8,588 nucleotides of DNA from positions 1 to 8,588 of the forward strand of contig VBDM01000014.1 of the NCBI GenBank assembly GCA_005881355.1, given 5' to 3'. Shown here piece after piece: positions 1 through 7,536 of the stretch (positions within the stretch are counted from its first letter, which is position 1; every line of letters starts with the position of its first letter). This DNA comes from Betaproteobacteria bacterium. Its GTDB lineage: Bacteria > Pseudomonadota > Gammaproteobacteria > Burkholderiales > SG8-39. The notes under the pieces are model-generated. The model was given only the letters and a program-made list of their open reading frames with translations, ran no database searches and was not told the origin of the DNA. The position numbers and the translations under genes were made by a program.

Positions 1-1000
1 CGCGGGAACCGTGTTCTCGGCGATTTCCGGTTCGACCATCGCGACCACTGCGATGCTCGGCAGCCTGATGCTGCCGGTGATGCTCGCGCGCGGATACCAC
101 CCCACGATGGCGACCGGGCCGCTCATGGCGATCGGCGCGGTCGACATGCTGATCCCGCCCTCGGCGCTGACGGTGCTGCTGGGGAGCCTCTCGGGCATCT
201 CCATCTCGAAGCTGCTGATCGGCGGCATCATGCCGGGCCTCGTGCTGAGCGTGGCGTTCGTCGTCTACATCATGCTGCGCGTGAAGATGAATCCTTCGCT
301 CGCGCCCGCCACGACTTTCACCGAATACCACGGCTGGGAAAAGCTGCGGCCCTTCGTCCAGTACGTGGTGCCGCTCGTCTCGATCTTCGTGGTGGTGGTC
401 GCCTCGATGTCGGCGGGCTGGGCGACGCCGACCGAGTCGGCCGCGATCGGCGCGCTCTTCACCGTCGTCCTGGCCGCCGCGTACCGGGCGATCACGCTCC
501 AGAACCTGCTTCGGGCGCTGCGCGGCACGGCGGGGATTTCGGGGATGATCCTCTTCATCATCGTCGGCGCGATGACCTTCTCCCAGATCCTCTCGTTCTC
601 CGGGGCGAGCGACGGCCTGGTCGAGATCATCGCGAAGCTCGGCCTGCCACCGCTTGCGCTCATCGCCGCGATGATGCTCGTGCTGATATTCCTTGGGCTC
701 TTCGTCGAGCAGGTGAGCATGATGATGATCACCCTGCCGATCTTTATGCCGCTGGTGCAGAAGATGGGCGTGGACCTGGTGTGGTTCGGGGTGATGTTCC
801 TGATCTGCATGCAGCTCGGGCTCCTGTTGCCGCCTCACGGGCTTCTCCTCATGACCATGAAGGGCGTGTCGCCCCCTCAGGTCACGATGGGCCATATCTT
901 CCGCGCGGTGATTCCCTACATCGCGATGAGCCTCGTCGTGCTCACGCTCGTGTTCTTCGTGCCCGCGGTCGCGGTGTGGCTGCCAAAGGCGCTCGTCTAG
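1..1000 (+). CDS. dctM: TRAP transporter large permease, DctM family (5' end missing)
   Basis: This is the large membrane subunit of a tripartite ATP-independent periplasmic (TRAP) transporter, which imports organic acids across the inner membrane using an ion gradient and a periplasmic binding protein. The open frame runs in from the left edge, so about 333 codons are present of a family length near 430; roughly 100 N-terminal residues are missing. The GTG at 11 is an internal codon, since the frame continues upstream and the protein begins inside a conserved family segment (VFSAISGSTIATTA). The family motif IPPSALTVLLGSLSGIS follows, then alternating hydrophobic helices to the C-terminus, including LPPHGLLL near the end. 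The small permease (dctQ) and binding protein (dctP) are expected just upstream, outside the window. The stop is 13 bases before the next gene, so co-transcription is likely. The substrate cannot be told; the catabolic genes downstream suggest an aromatic or other carboxylate. The family call is firm. Confidence 0.93.
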   Translation, partial: AGTVFSAISGSTIATTAMLGSLMLPVMLARGYHPTMATGPLMAIGAVDMLIPPSALTVLLGSLSGISISKLLIGGIMPGLVLSVAFVVYIMLRVKMNPSLAPATTFTEYHGWEKLRPFVQYVVPLVSIFVVVVASMSAGWATPTESAAIGALFTVVLAAAYRAITLQNLLRALRGTAGISGMILFIIVGAMTFSQILSFSGASDGLVEIIAKLGLPPLALIAAMMLVLIFLGLFVEQVSMMMITLPIFMPLVQKMGVDLVWFGVMFLICMQLGLLLPPHGLLLMTMKGVSPPQVTMGHIFRAVIPYIAMSLVVLTLVFFVPAVAVWLPKALV

Positions 1001-1003
1001 CCC

Positions 1004-1007
1004 GGGA
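1004..1007 (+). promoter_or_regulatory. Possible weak ribosome binding site for iorA
   Basis: GGGA lies six bases before the ATG at 1014 in the 13-base gap after the dctM stop. It is a short match to the Shine-Dalgarno sequence but correctly placed, and it supports the ATG at 1014 as the start. Confidence 0.4.
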
Positions 1008-1013
1008 ATAGCC

Positions 1014-3164
1014 ATGGAACGCTCTTTCAAGAAGGAAGTCGAGCTGCTGAAGCTCAAGGAAGGCCAGACCTTTCACGGCGAGGGCATCCTGGCGGTGACC
1101 AAGGCGCTCCTGCAGTCGGGGGTCTCCTACGTCGGCGGCTACCAGGGCGCGCCGATCTCGCACATGATGGACGTGCTGAACGACGCCCGCGACATCATGG
1201 GCGATCTGGGCATCCACATCGAGACCAACGCCTCGGAGGCGGGCGCCGCGGCGATGCTCGGCGCATCGATCAACTACCCCTTGCGCGGCGCGGTGGCGTG
1301 GAAGTCGACGGTGGGCACCAATGTCGCCTCCGACGCGCTCTCGAACCTGTCTTCCGCGGGCGTGCGCGGCGGCGCGCTCATCGTGATCGGAGAGGACTAC
1401 GGCGAGGGCGCCTCGATCATCCAGGAGCGCAGCCACGCGTTCGCGATGAAGTCGCAGATCTGGCTTCTCGATCCGCGCCCCGATCTGCCCACCATCGTAA
1501 GGATGGTCGAGAAGGGCTTCGAGCTCTCGGAAGCCTCGAACACGCCGGTGATGCTCGAGCTCCGGATCCGCGCCTGCCACCTGCACGGCTCGTTCGCGGC
1601 GCGCGACAACCGGGCCGCGGAGTTCTCGCGCAAGAACACTCTCGAAAATCCGGACTTCGACTTCGGCCGCATCCCGCTGCCGCCCGCGACCTACGCGCAG
1701 GAAAGGGTGAAGGTCGAGACGCGCTGGCCGGCGGCGCAGAAGTTCATCCGCGAGAACCAGCTGAACGAGGTCTTCGACGGAACGATCGCTGAAGTGGGCA
1801 TCATCGCGCAAGGCGGCATGTACAACGCCGCGGTGCGCGCGCTGCAGCAACTCGGCCTCGCCGACGCCTTCGGAAACTCGAAGATCCCCATCTACGCGCT
1901 GAACGTCACCTACCCGCTCGTTCCCGAGGAGGTCGGCGCTTTTTGTGCCGGCAAGCGCGCCGTCCTGATGGTCGAGGAAGGCCAGCCGGCCTACCTGGAG
2001 GACGCGCTGCACACGATATTGCGCCGCGCCGATCTGCAGACGAAAGTCCACGGCAAGGACTGCCTCCCCATGGCCGGCGAATACACCGGCGAAGTGGTGC
2101 TCTCCGGCGTCGCCAAGTGGCTCGAGGCCGTCGCGCCCCATACCGAAAAAGCAGGCGTCGATCCAGCTTCCGTGCGCCAGGCGTTCGAGCGGCTGACCGC
2201 GCCGAAGAAGCGCGCGGCCGAGCTGCTCGGCACGGTGCCCGCCCGGCCGCCGGGATTCTGCATCGGCTGCCCGGAGCGGCCGGTATTTGCGGCGATGAAG
2301 CTGATCGAGCGCGAGCAGGGCGCGTTCCACATCTCGGCCGACATCGGCTGCCATACGTTCTCGACGCTGCCGCCGTTCAACATCGGCAACACCGTGCTCG
2401 GCTACGGCCTGGGCCTCGCCTCGAACGCCGCGATCGACGCGATTTTTTCCCGGCGTACGGTCACGGTCATGGGCGACGGGGGCTTCTGGCACAACGGGCT
2501 CACCTCCGGCGTCGCCAACGCCGTGTTCAACAAGGACGACGGCATTCTGGTCATCATGAAGAACGGCTACACCTCGGCGACCGGGACCCAGGCCATCCCT
2601 TCGTCGCTGCACCAGACCGAGTGGAAATCCGGCGACATGAGCATCGAGCGCGCGCTCAAGGGCATCGGCGTGCAGTGGCTGAAATCCGTGTACACCTATC
2701 GCGTGAGCGAGATGGCGAAGGTCCTGCGCAAGGCGATGGCGAGCCCGTTCCGGGGGCTGAAGGTGATCATCGCCGACGCGGAGTGCCAGCTCGAGCGCCA
2801 GCGGCGTATCCGGCCGCAGGTAGCCGCGGCGCTGCTGCGCGGCAAGCGCGTGGTGCGCACCCGCTTCGGCATCGACGAGGACGTGTGCACGGGCGACCAC
2901 TCCTGCATCCGCCTTTCCGGCTGCCCCTCGCTCACCATCAAAGCCTCGAGCGATCCGCTGAAAGTGGACCCGGTGGCGCACGTCGACAACGACTGCGTCG
3001 GCTGCGGCCTGTGCGGAGAAGTCGCGCACGCCGCGGTGCTGTGCCCCTCGTTCTACCGAGCCGACATCGTGCAGAACCCGAACGCCTGGGACCGCTTCAT
3101 CGCCGGCCTGCGCCGGACCGTGATCGGCTGGCTGCAACCGGCCGAACCGAGGAGCACAACGTGA
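1014..3164 (+). CDS. iorA: Indolepyruvate:ferredoxin oxidoreductase, alpha subunit
   Basis: This 716-residue protein is the thiamine diphosphate (TPP) and iron-sulfur subunit of a cytoplasmic 2-oxoacid:ferredoxin oxidoreductase. The family oxidatively decarboxylates aryl pyruvates such as indolepyruvate to acyl-CoA and reduces ferredoxin. Residues 20-200 form the pyrimidine-binding domain (GYQGAPISHMMD at 42-53; ETNASEAGAAAMLGAS at 70-85). A CIGCPERP motif lies at 416-423 and DIGCHTFSTLPP at 443-454. The TPP motif starts GDGG at 487-490 and ends at N517. The C-terminus is ferredoxin-like: a first motif with Cys625, Asp628, Cys631 and Cys637, and a complete second one with Cys661, Cys664, Cys667 and Cys677. 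Asp628 sits where the second cysteine is usual. The gene overlaps iorB by four bases, so translation is probably coupled. The true substrate may be another 2-oxoacid, since the family name does not fix it. Confidence 0.93.
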   Translation: MERSFKKEVELLKLKEGQTFHGEGILAVTKALLQSGVSYVGGYQGAPISHMMDVLNDARDIMGDLGIHIETNASEAGAAAMLGASINYPLRGAVAWKSTVGTNVASDALSNLSSAGVRGGALIVIGEDYGEGASIIQERSHAFAMKSQIWLLDPRPDLPTIVRMVEKGFELSEASNTPVMLELRIRACHLHGSFAARDNRAAEFSRKNTLENPDFDFGRIPLPPATYAQERVKVETRWPAAQKFIRENQLNEVFDGTIAEVGIIAQGGMYNAAVRALQQLGLADAFGNSKIPIYALNVTYPLVPEEVGAFCAGKRAVLMVEEGQPAYLEDALHTILRRADLQTKVHGKDCLPMAGEYTGEVVLSGVAKWLEAVAPHTEKAGVDPASVRQAFERLTAPKKRAAELLGTVPARPPGFCIGCPERPVFAAMKLIEREQGAFHISADIGCHTFSTLPPFNIGNTVLGYGLGLASNAAIDAIFSRRTVTVMGDGGFWHNGLTSGVANAVFNKDDGILVIMKNGYTSATGTQAIPSSLHQTEWKSGDMSIERALKGIGVQWLKSVYTYRVSEMAKVLRKAMASPFRGLKVIIADAECQLERQRRIRPQVAAALLRGKRVVRTRFGIDEDVCTGDHSCIRLSGCPSLTIKASSDPLKVDPVAHVDNDCVGCGLCGEVAHAAVLCPSFYRADIVQNPNAWDRFIAGLRRTVIGWLQPAEPRSTT
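3149..3154 (+). promoter_or_regulatory. Ribosome binding site for iorB, inside the iorA 3' end
   Basis: GAGGAG is a good Shine-Dalgarno match six bases before the GTG at 3161. It decides the iorB start, because the frame stays open far upstream through iorA and gives no other limit. Confidence 0.75.
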
Positions 3165-4717
3165 GTGCTTTGCCGGAGCGGCCGATCACCATCCTCATCG
3201 CAGCGCTCGGCGGCGAAGGCGGCGGCGTGCTCGCCGACTGGATCGTCGCCGCCGCGACCGCGCAGGATTACCCGGTGCAGAGCACCTCCATCCCGGGCGT
3301 GGCGCAGCGCACCGGCGCCACCACCTACTACATCGAGATCTATCCGGCGAAAACTTCCGGGCTCGGCGGCAGGCGACCAGTGATGGCCCTGACGCCGGCG
3401 CCGGGCTGCGTCGACGTTGTGGTGGCCTCGGAGCTGCTCGAAGCGGGACGCGCGATGCAGAACGGATACGTCGACGAGCGCACCACGCTCATCGCCTCGA
3501 CGCACCGCGTCTACACCGTCGCCGAGAAGATGCACATGGCCGACGGCCGCTTCGACAGCGACGTCGTGCTCAAGGCGGCGGGCGAGCTCACCCGGCGCGC
3601 CGTCCTCTTCGACATGCAGGCGCAGGCGAGCGCCGCGGGCACCGTGATCAGCGCGGTCATGTTCGGAGCGCTGGCAGGCTCGGGAACGCTGCCGCTCTCG
3701 CGCGAGGAGTGCGAGGCGGCGATCCGCTCTGGCGGAAAAGGCGCGGAGGCGAGCCTCAAGGGGTTCGCCGCGGGGTTCGAGCGTGCACGAGGAGAAAGGA
3801 CCATCGCTCCGGAGGAAAAGAAGCGCCCGCTCGACGCGACGCTATGCTCCCCGGTGCAGAGGGTGCGCCAAACTTTTCCTCCCGAAACCCGCGCCATCCT
3901 CGGGGAGGGCGCGGCGCGCTGCGCGGATTTTCAGGACAGCGTATACGCCAACTTCTATTTGGACCGGCTCGAGCCGATCGTGAACCTCGACCGCGCCGCT
4001 GACGGCTACAAGCTCGCGATCGAATCGGGGCGCTTCCTCGCGCTGTGGATGTGCTACGAGGACGTGATCCGGGTGGCCGACCTGAAGACGCGCAAGAGCC
4101 GCGTCGAGCGCGTGCGCGAGGAAGTCCAGGCGAAGCCGCACGAGCCGGTGCATCTCACCGAGTTCCTCAAGCCGGGACTCGACGAATTCGCCGCGGTGCT
4201 GCCGCGCTGGCTCGCCCGTCCGCTCAAAGGCGTCGCCGGGACGACAGGACTCGCGAACAAGCTCAACGTCGGCATGCGCGTCAAGACGACGAGCGTGAGC
4301 GGGTATCTCCTGATGCGGTGCCTCGCCTGGCTGCGGCCGCTGCGGCCGCTCACCTCGCGCTGGCACGAGGAGCAGGCGCTGATCGACCGCTGGCTCGCGG
4401 CGATAACGGCCGCGGCCAAGCGCGACACGGGCCTCGCGCTCGAGATCGCCCTGTGCGCGCGCTTGATCAAGGGCTACGGCGAAACGCACAAGCGCGGCAA
4501 AGGCAATTTCCTGCGCATCATGAACACCGTGATCGAAAGCGATGTGGTCTCCGGCGCCTCCCGCGCGGAAGCGATCCGCAAAGCGCGCGAGGCCGCGCTC
4601 GCCGATCCGGAAGGGCGCAAGCTCGAGCAGTCCCTGGAAGCGCAGGGCATCGCGCCGCTTCCGCCCAGGCCGAAGCCGGTTCGATTCATGCGCCGCAACG
4701 ACCGGAAAGCCGCGTGA
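3161..4717 (+). CDS. iorB: Indolepyruvate:ferredoxin oxidoreductase, beta subunit with C-terminal DUF6537-type domain
   Basis: This 518-residue protein is the second subunit of the Ior enzyme. Residues 8-210 are the gamma-type domain of pyruvate:ferredoxin oxidoreductases: a glycine-rich segment GGEGGG at 17-22, the family motif GVAQRTGATTYYIE at 46-59, and SAAGTVISAVMFGA at 157-170. Archaeal IorB is only about 200 residues; here a second, mostly helical and basic region of about 300 residues follows, matching from memory the DUF6537 extension of many proteobacterial homologues. Its function is unknown. The GTG start at 3161 is chosen because it overlaps the iorA stop (GTGA) and has GAGGAG six bases upstream; the frame is open for over 1.2 kb further upstream, but that part is a shadow of iorA. 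The 9-base direct repeat at 4331-4348 gives the LRPLRPL segment. Subunit identity is firm; the role of the extension is not known. Confidence 0.9.
   Translation: MSALPERPITILIAALGGEGGGVLADWIVAAATAQDYPVQSTSIPGVAQRTGATTYYIEIYPAKTSGLGGRRPVMALTPAPGCVDVVVASELLEAGRAMQNGYVDERTTLIASTHRVYTVAEKMHMADGRFDSDVVLKAAGELTRRAVLFDMQAQASAAGTVISAVMFGALAGSGTLPLSREECEAAIRSGGKGAEASLKGFAAGFERARGERTIAPEEKKRPLDATLCSPVQRVRQTFPPETRAILGEGAARCADFQDSVYANFYLDRLEPIVNLDRAADGYKLAIESGRFLALWMCYEDVIRVADLKTRKSRVERVREEVQAKPHEPVHLTEFLKPGLDEFAAVLPRWLARPLKGVAGTTGLANKLNVGMRVKTTSVSGYLLMRCLAWLRPLRPLTSRWHEEQALIDRWLAAITAAAKRDTGLALEIALCARLIKGYGETHKRGKGNFLRIMNTVIESDVVSGASRAEAIRKAREAALADPEGRKLEQSLEAQGIAPLPPRPKPVRFMRRNDRKAA
4331..4348 (+). repeat. 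Two tandem copies of a 9-base unit inside iorB
   Basis: CTGCGGCCG occurs twice back to back, in frame, coding for Leu-Arg-Pro twice. It is probably a small local duplication within the C-terminal domain and has no evident function. Confidence 0.6.
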
Positions 4718-4756
4718 GTGGCGGCGTTCCGGCGAGGCTGCCGGCCGCTTGGCCGA

Positions 4757-4765
4757 TGCTAGAAT
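4757..4765 (+). promoter_or_regulatory. Possible extended -10 promoter for the dioxygenase genes
   Basis: TGCTAGAAT reads as an extended -10 element (TG, one base, then TAGAAT at 4760-4765) in the 58-base gap between iorB and the dioxygenase large subunit. The region 16-18 bases upstream (around 4736-4743, GGCTGCC) is a poor match to a -35 box. A transcript from here would start near 4771-4773, only a few bases before the ATG at 4776. No Shine-Dalgarno sequence precedes that ATG, which fits a nearly leaderless message. The promoter is read by eye only. Confidence 0.4.
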
Positions 4766-4775
4766 CGCAGTCGCC

Positions 4776-6068
4776 ATGAACGACCGTCCCCTGGTGCTGA
4801 ACGATCCCCAGGCGCCGAGCTTTCAGGTCAACCGCTCGAGCATGGTGGACCCCGGGATCCTCGAGCTCGAGCGGCGGCGCGTATTCGACGTGTGCTGGAT
4901 CTACGTCGGTCACGAGTCGGAAGTCCGCGCGCCCGGCGACTTCAGGACGCGCACGGTGTGCGGGCGGCCCGTCATTTTCTGCCGCGACAGCAAGAATGCC
5001 GTGCGCGTTTTCCTCAACACCTGCCGCCACCGCGGCGCGATGGTGTGCCGCGAGCCCGAGGGCAACGCGAAGATCCATACCTGCTTCTACCACGGCTGGA
5101 GCTATGACCGCGACGGCAGGCTCGACGGCGTGCCGGGCGAGAAGGACTATCCGGCGAGCTTCAAGAAGTCCGATTACGGACTGAAGGAGGCGCCGCGCGT
5201 CGAGACCTATCGCGGCTTTGTTTTCCTCAATTTCGAGCCGGAGGCGATGCCGCTCGAGGACTACCTCGCCGGCGCGAAGGAATACATCGATCTGGTGATC
5301 GATCAGTCGCCCTCGGGGCAGATGGAGGTGATCCAGGGCACCCAGGAGTACGACATCCGCGCCAACTGGAAGCTGCTCGTCGAGAACAGCTTCGACGACT
5401 ACCATCTGCTCACGACGCATTCCACCTGGCTCAATTACCTGAAGAACGCCGGGGTCGAAATGAAGCGCCCCGAACGCGGACACCTGCTCCCCGCGCACGG
5501 CGTCGGCAAACCACTCGGCAACGGCCACGCCGTGATCGACAACGTCAATTTCCGCGGGAGGCCGGTCGCCAAGTGGATCCCGGTCTACGGAGCCGCCGCG
5601 AAGCCGGAGATCGAGCGCATCCGCGCGGAGCTGGTCGCGCGCCTGGGCGAGGCGCGCGCGGCGCGCGTCGCCGACACCAACCGCAACCTCGTGGTGTTCC
5701 CGAACCTCGTGCTGAACGACGGCTCGTCGATGACCGTACGCACTTTCCAGCCGCTCGCCCCGGATCGCATGCGCGTATCGGCATGGGCGCTGGGACCGAA
5801 GGAAGAAACGCCGACGGCGCGCGCGGTCCGGCTGGATTCCTTTCTCACCTTCTACGGCCCCGGCGGCTTTGCCACGCCCGACGACATCGAGGCGCTCGAG
5901 GCGGTGCAATCCGGGATCTGCGCGACTTACAAGGAAGTACCGTGGTCGGTCATGTCGCGCGGCATGGAGAAACCCGGCGAGCAGCTCAACACCGACGAGC
6001 TGCACCTGCGCGCGTTCTGGCTGCAGTGGGACAAGCTGATGCGCGCCGAGCCGCGCGCGCCGGGATGA
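4776..6068 (+). CDS. Rieske non-heme iron ring-hydroxylating dioxygenase, large (alpha) subunit
   Basis: This 430-residue protein is the catalytic subunit of an aromatic ring-hydroxylating oxygenase, which adds oxygen to an aromatic ring using electrons passed from a ferredoxin or reductase. The Rieske [2Fe-2S] site is Cys83-x-His85, 17 residues, then Cys103-x2-His106 (CRHRGA and CFYHGW). The catalytic domain has ENSFDDYHLLTTH at 203-215: His210 and His215 as iron ligands, Asp207 as the bridging residue to the Rieske centre of the next subunit, and Asp369 or Asp370 (TPDDIEALE) as the third ligand. All key residues are present and the length is normal. The ATG at 4776 gives the usual N-terminal length; it has no ribosome binding site but a possible -10 element just upstream. 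The gene overlaps the small subunit by four bases. The sequence is of the general benzoate/cumate/biphenyl dioxygenase kind, but the substrate is not decidable. No electron-transfer genes are in the window. Confidence 0.93.
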   Translation: MNDRPLVLNDPQAPSFQVNRSSMVDPGILELERRRVFDVCWIYVGHESEVRAPGDFRTRTVCGRPVIFCRDSKNAVRVFLNTCRHRGAMVCREPEGNAKIHTCFYHGWSYDRDGRLDGVPGEKDYPASFKKSDYGLKEAPRVETYRGFVFLNFEPEAMPLEDYLAGAKEYIDLVIDQSPSGQMEVIQGTQEYDIRANWKLLVENSFDDYHLLTTHSTWLNYLKNAGVEMKRPERGHLLPAHGVGKPLGNGHAVIDNVNFRGRPVAKWIPVYGAAAKPEIERIRAELVARLGEARAARVADTNRNLVVFPNLVLNDGSSMTVRTFQPLAPDRMRVSAWALGPKEETPTARAVRLDSFLTFYGPGGFATPDDIEALEAVQSGICATYKEVPWSVMSRGMEKPGEQLNTDELHLRAFWLQWDKLMRAEPRAPG

Positions 6069-6580
6069 AAAAGAAGGCCGCGGCCCGCGGCGCGACGGGA
6101 AAAGTGACCCGCGGAGAGGTCGAGGACTTCCTCTACCACGAGGCGGCGCTGCTCGATGCCTGGCGGCTCGACGACTGGCTCGGGCTCCTGACCTCCGACG
6201 CGCGCTACTTCGTGCCGTCGAACGACCGGCCGGAAGCCGATCCGGCGAATACGCTTTTCACGATCGCCGACGATATCGATCGGATACGGGGACGCGTCAC
6301 GCGTCTGAAAGACAAGAGCGCCCATGCCGAATACCCGCCTTCGCGGACTCGCCGCCTCATCAGCAACGTGCGCGTCGTCGAGCGCAACGCGAAAGAGCTG
6401 CGCGTCGAGTCGAATTTCGCGATCCACCGTTTCCGGCGCGGCGAGAGCATCCGGGAATACGTCGGGCACTACCGCCACCTGCTGCGGGTCGAGCGCGGCC
6501 GGCTCAAGATCGCCAGGCGCGAAGCGGTGCTCGACGCGATGGAGCTCGGCTCGATGGGGGTGGTGAGCTTTATCCTCTGA
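6065..6580 (+). CDS. Ring-hydroxylating dioxygenase, small (beta) subunit
   Basis: This 171-residue protein is the structural small subunit that joins the Rieske large subunit in a hexamer. It has the usual length and the SnoaL/NTF2-like layout: FLYHEAALLDAWRLDDWL at 22-39 opens the cone-shaped fold, ISNVRVVE at 99-106 is a core strand, and the end follows the family pattern (RLKIARREAVLDAMEL at 146-161). It carries no metal-binding or catalytic residues, as expected. The start is the ATG at 6065, overlapping the large-subunit stop as ATGA; no Shine-Dalgarno sequence is visible, so translation probably depends on coupling to the upstream gene. The N-terminus is lysine- and alanine-rich (MKKKAAARGA) and likely disordered. 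The gene ends 12 bases before the stop of the convergent metF-like gene. Confidence 0.92.
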   Translation: MKKKAAARGATGKVTRGEVEDFLYHEAALLDAWRLDDWLGLLTSDARYFVPSNDRPEADPANTLFTIADDIDRIRGRVTRLKDKSAHAEYPPSRTRRLISNVRVVERNAKELRVESNFAIHRFRRGESIREYVGHYRHLLRVERGRLKIARREAVLDAMELGSMGVVSFIL

Positions 6581-6592
6581 GCGAGGACGGCC

Positions 6593-7531
6593 TCAGGCGA
6601 CGCCGACCCGAAAGCCACCGTCGGAAGTCAGCTCGAATCGCCCGTCCCGGATCGCCCGCAGCCAGCGGGCCGCGCGAACGAGGCCGCCGAAACAGAAGAA
6701 ATGAATGCCCGCGATCGGCGCGCCGGCATGGCGCGCGATCTCCCTCACCACCACTTCCGGGCCCGATTCGACCAGAAGCCGCGCGATCGCCTGGGGCCGC
6801 GCCTTCAGCGCGCGCACCGAATTCCCGATCCCGCAAAGCACCGCAAACCGCAGCAATCGGGACAGGCTCGCCGGACCCGCGAGCCCGATGCGCAACGGCA
6901 GGCCGTGCCCTTTCATCCTCGCCGCCCACGACAGCACCGGCCCGGACTCGAAGCAGAACTGGCTCACGACGCTCAGATCGATGCCGACGCGGCGTGCGAA
7001 GGTCTTTTTTTCCGCCAGGGCGGTCTCGAGCGCGGAGGCTGCGATCTTGGGATGGCCTTCGGGATAGCCCGCGACGCCAACGCGCAGAATACCGTGCCGC
7101 CGGAAGAGCCCGGTCTCGAGCAAGGAGAGGCTGGAGTCGAACGGCCCGCTCGCCCGGTCGCTGTCGCCCCCGATCACCAGGGCGCTGTCGACGCCGGCTT
7201 CGCCAGCCGCGCGCGCGAGATATTCGCCGAGCGCCTCGCGGTTGGCGATGCGGGGCACGGCGATGTGCGGCACCGGGCGAAAGCCGGCGCGCTTCAGGCG
7301 GGCGGCGAGCGCCACCGTGCCGTGGCAGGTCTGCCCCGGCGGCATGCTGATGTACACGGCCGTGCCCGGCTCGAGAAGCCCCACGCAGGCGTCGATTTCT
7401 CCTGGAATCCGCGACGAGAGCTCGAACGAGGCGCCCGCAAGCAAGGCGGAAATGCGCGCGCGTTCTTCGTCGGCGGAAGCCCCCCCTCGCTGGGCCGCCG
7501 CGGGGTGTTCCAATGTCGAGCCGGTCTGCAT
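6593..7531 (-). CDS. Methylenetetrahydrofolate reductase (MetF family, short divergent form)
   Basis: This 312-residue protein belongs to the FAD-dependent methylenetetrahydrofolate reductases, TIM-barrel enzymes that interconvert 5,10-methylene- and 5-methyl-tetrahydrofolate. Family landmarks are in order: SFEL at 36-39, whose Glu37 matches the catalytic glutamate of E. coli MetF; GFRPVPHIAVPRI at 83-95; GGDSD at 121-125, whose Asp123 matches the flavin-tuning aspartate; SQFCFES at 190-196, whose Gln191 matches the substrate-binding glutamine; and GIHFFCFGG at 275-283. The assignments come from motif position, not an alignment. The ATG at 7531 is chosen because it lies 5 bases after the methyltransferase stop; the frame is open further upstream, but that part overlaps the methyltransferase. 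No clear ribosome binding site precedes it. It differs enough from housekeeping MetF to suggest a specialised copy, perhaps for C1 groups released during demethylation; that role is inferred. Confidence 0.82.
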   Translation of the reverse strand: MQTGSTLEHPAAAQRGGASADEERARISALLAGASFELSSRIPGEIDACVGLLEPGTAVYISMPPGQTCHGTVALAARLKRAGFRPVPHIAVPRIANREALGEYLARAAGEAGVDSALVIGGDSDRASGPFDSSLSLLETGLFRRHGILRVGVAGYPEGHPKIAASALETALAEKKTFARRVGIDLSVVSQFCFESGPVLSWAARMKGHGLPLRIGLAGPASLSRLLRFAVLCGIGNSVRALKARPQAIARLLVESGPEVVVREIARHAGAPIAGIHFFCFGGLVRAARWLRAIRDGRFELTSDGGFRVGVA

Positions 7532-7536
7532 GGGTT

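Noticed and set aside
942..3137. 731-codon open frame on the minus strand opposite iorA
   Set aside because: High GC third positions leave antisense frames open. The product is rich in Arg, Ala, His and Asp with no domain, and the plus-strand iorA has clear motifs throughout.
1943..3160. Upstream extension of the iorB frame to an ATG at 1943
   Set aside because: This part overlaps iorA completely and gives Arg/Ala-rich sequence without motifs; the GTG at 3161 has a ribosome binding site and coupling overlap.
3842..4777. 311-codon open frame on the minus strand opposite iorB
   Set aside because: A composition shadow of iorB with the same Arg/Ala-rich, motif-free product.
4686..6005. 439-codon open frame on the minus strand opposite the dioxygenase large subunit
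   Set aside because: The plus-strand frame has intact Rieske and iron-binding motifs; the antisense product has none.
6598..6640. Possible hairpin with CCGAC and GTCGG arms as a terminator for the dioxygenase genes
   Set aside because: Five-base arms with a 12-base loop inside the metF-like coding region and no U-tract; chance pairing is likely in GC-rich DNA.
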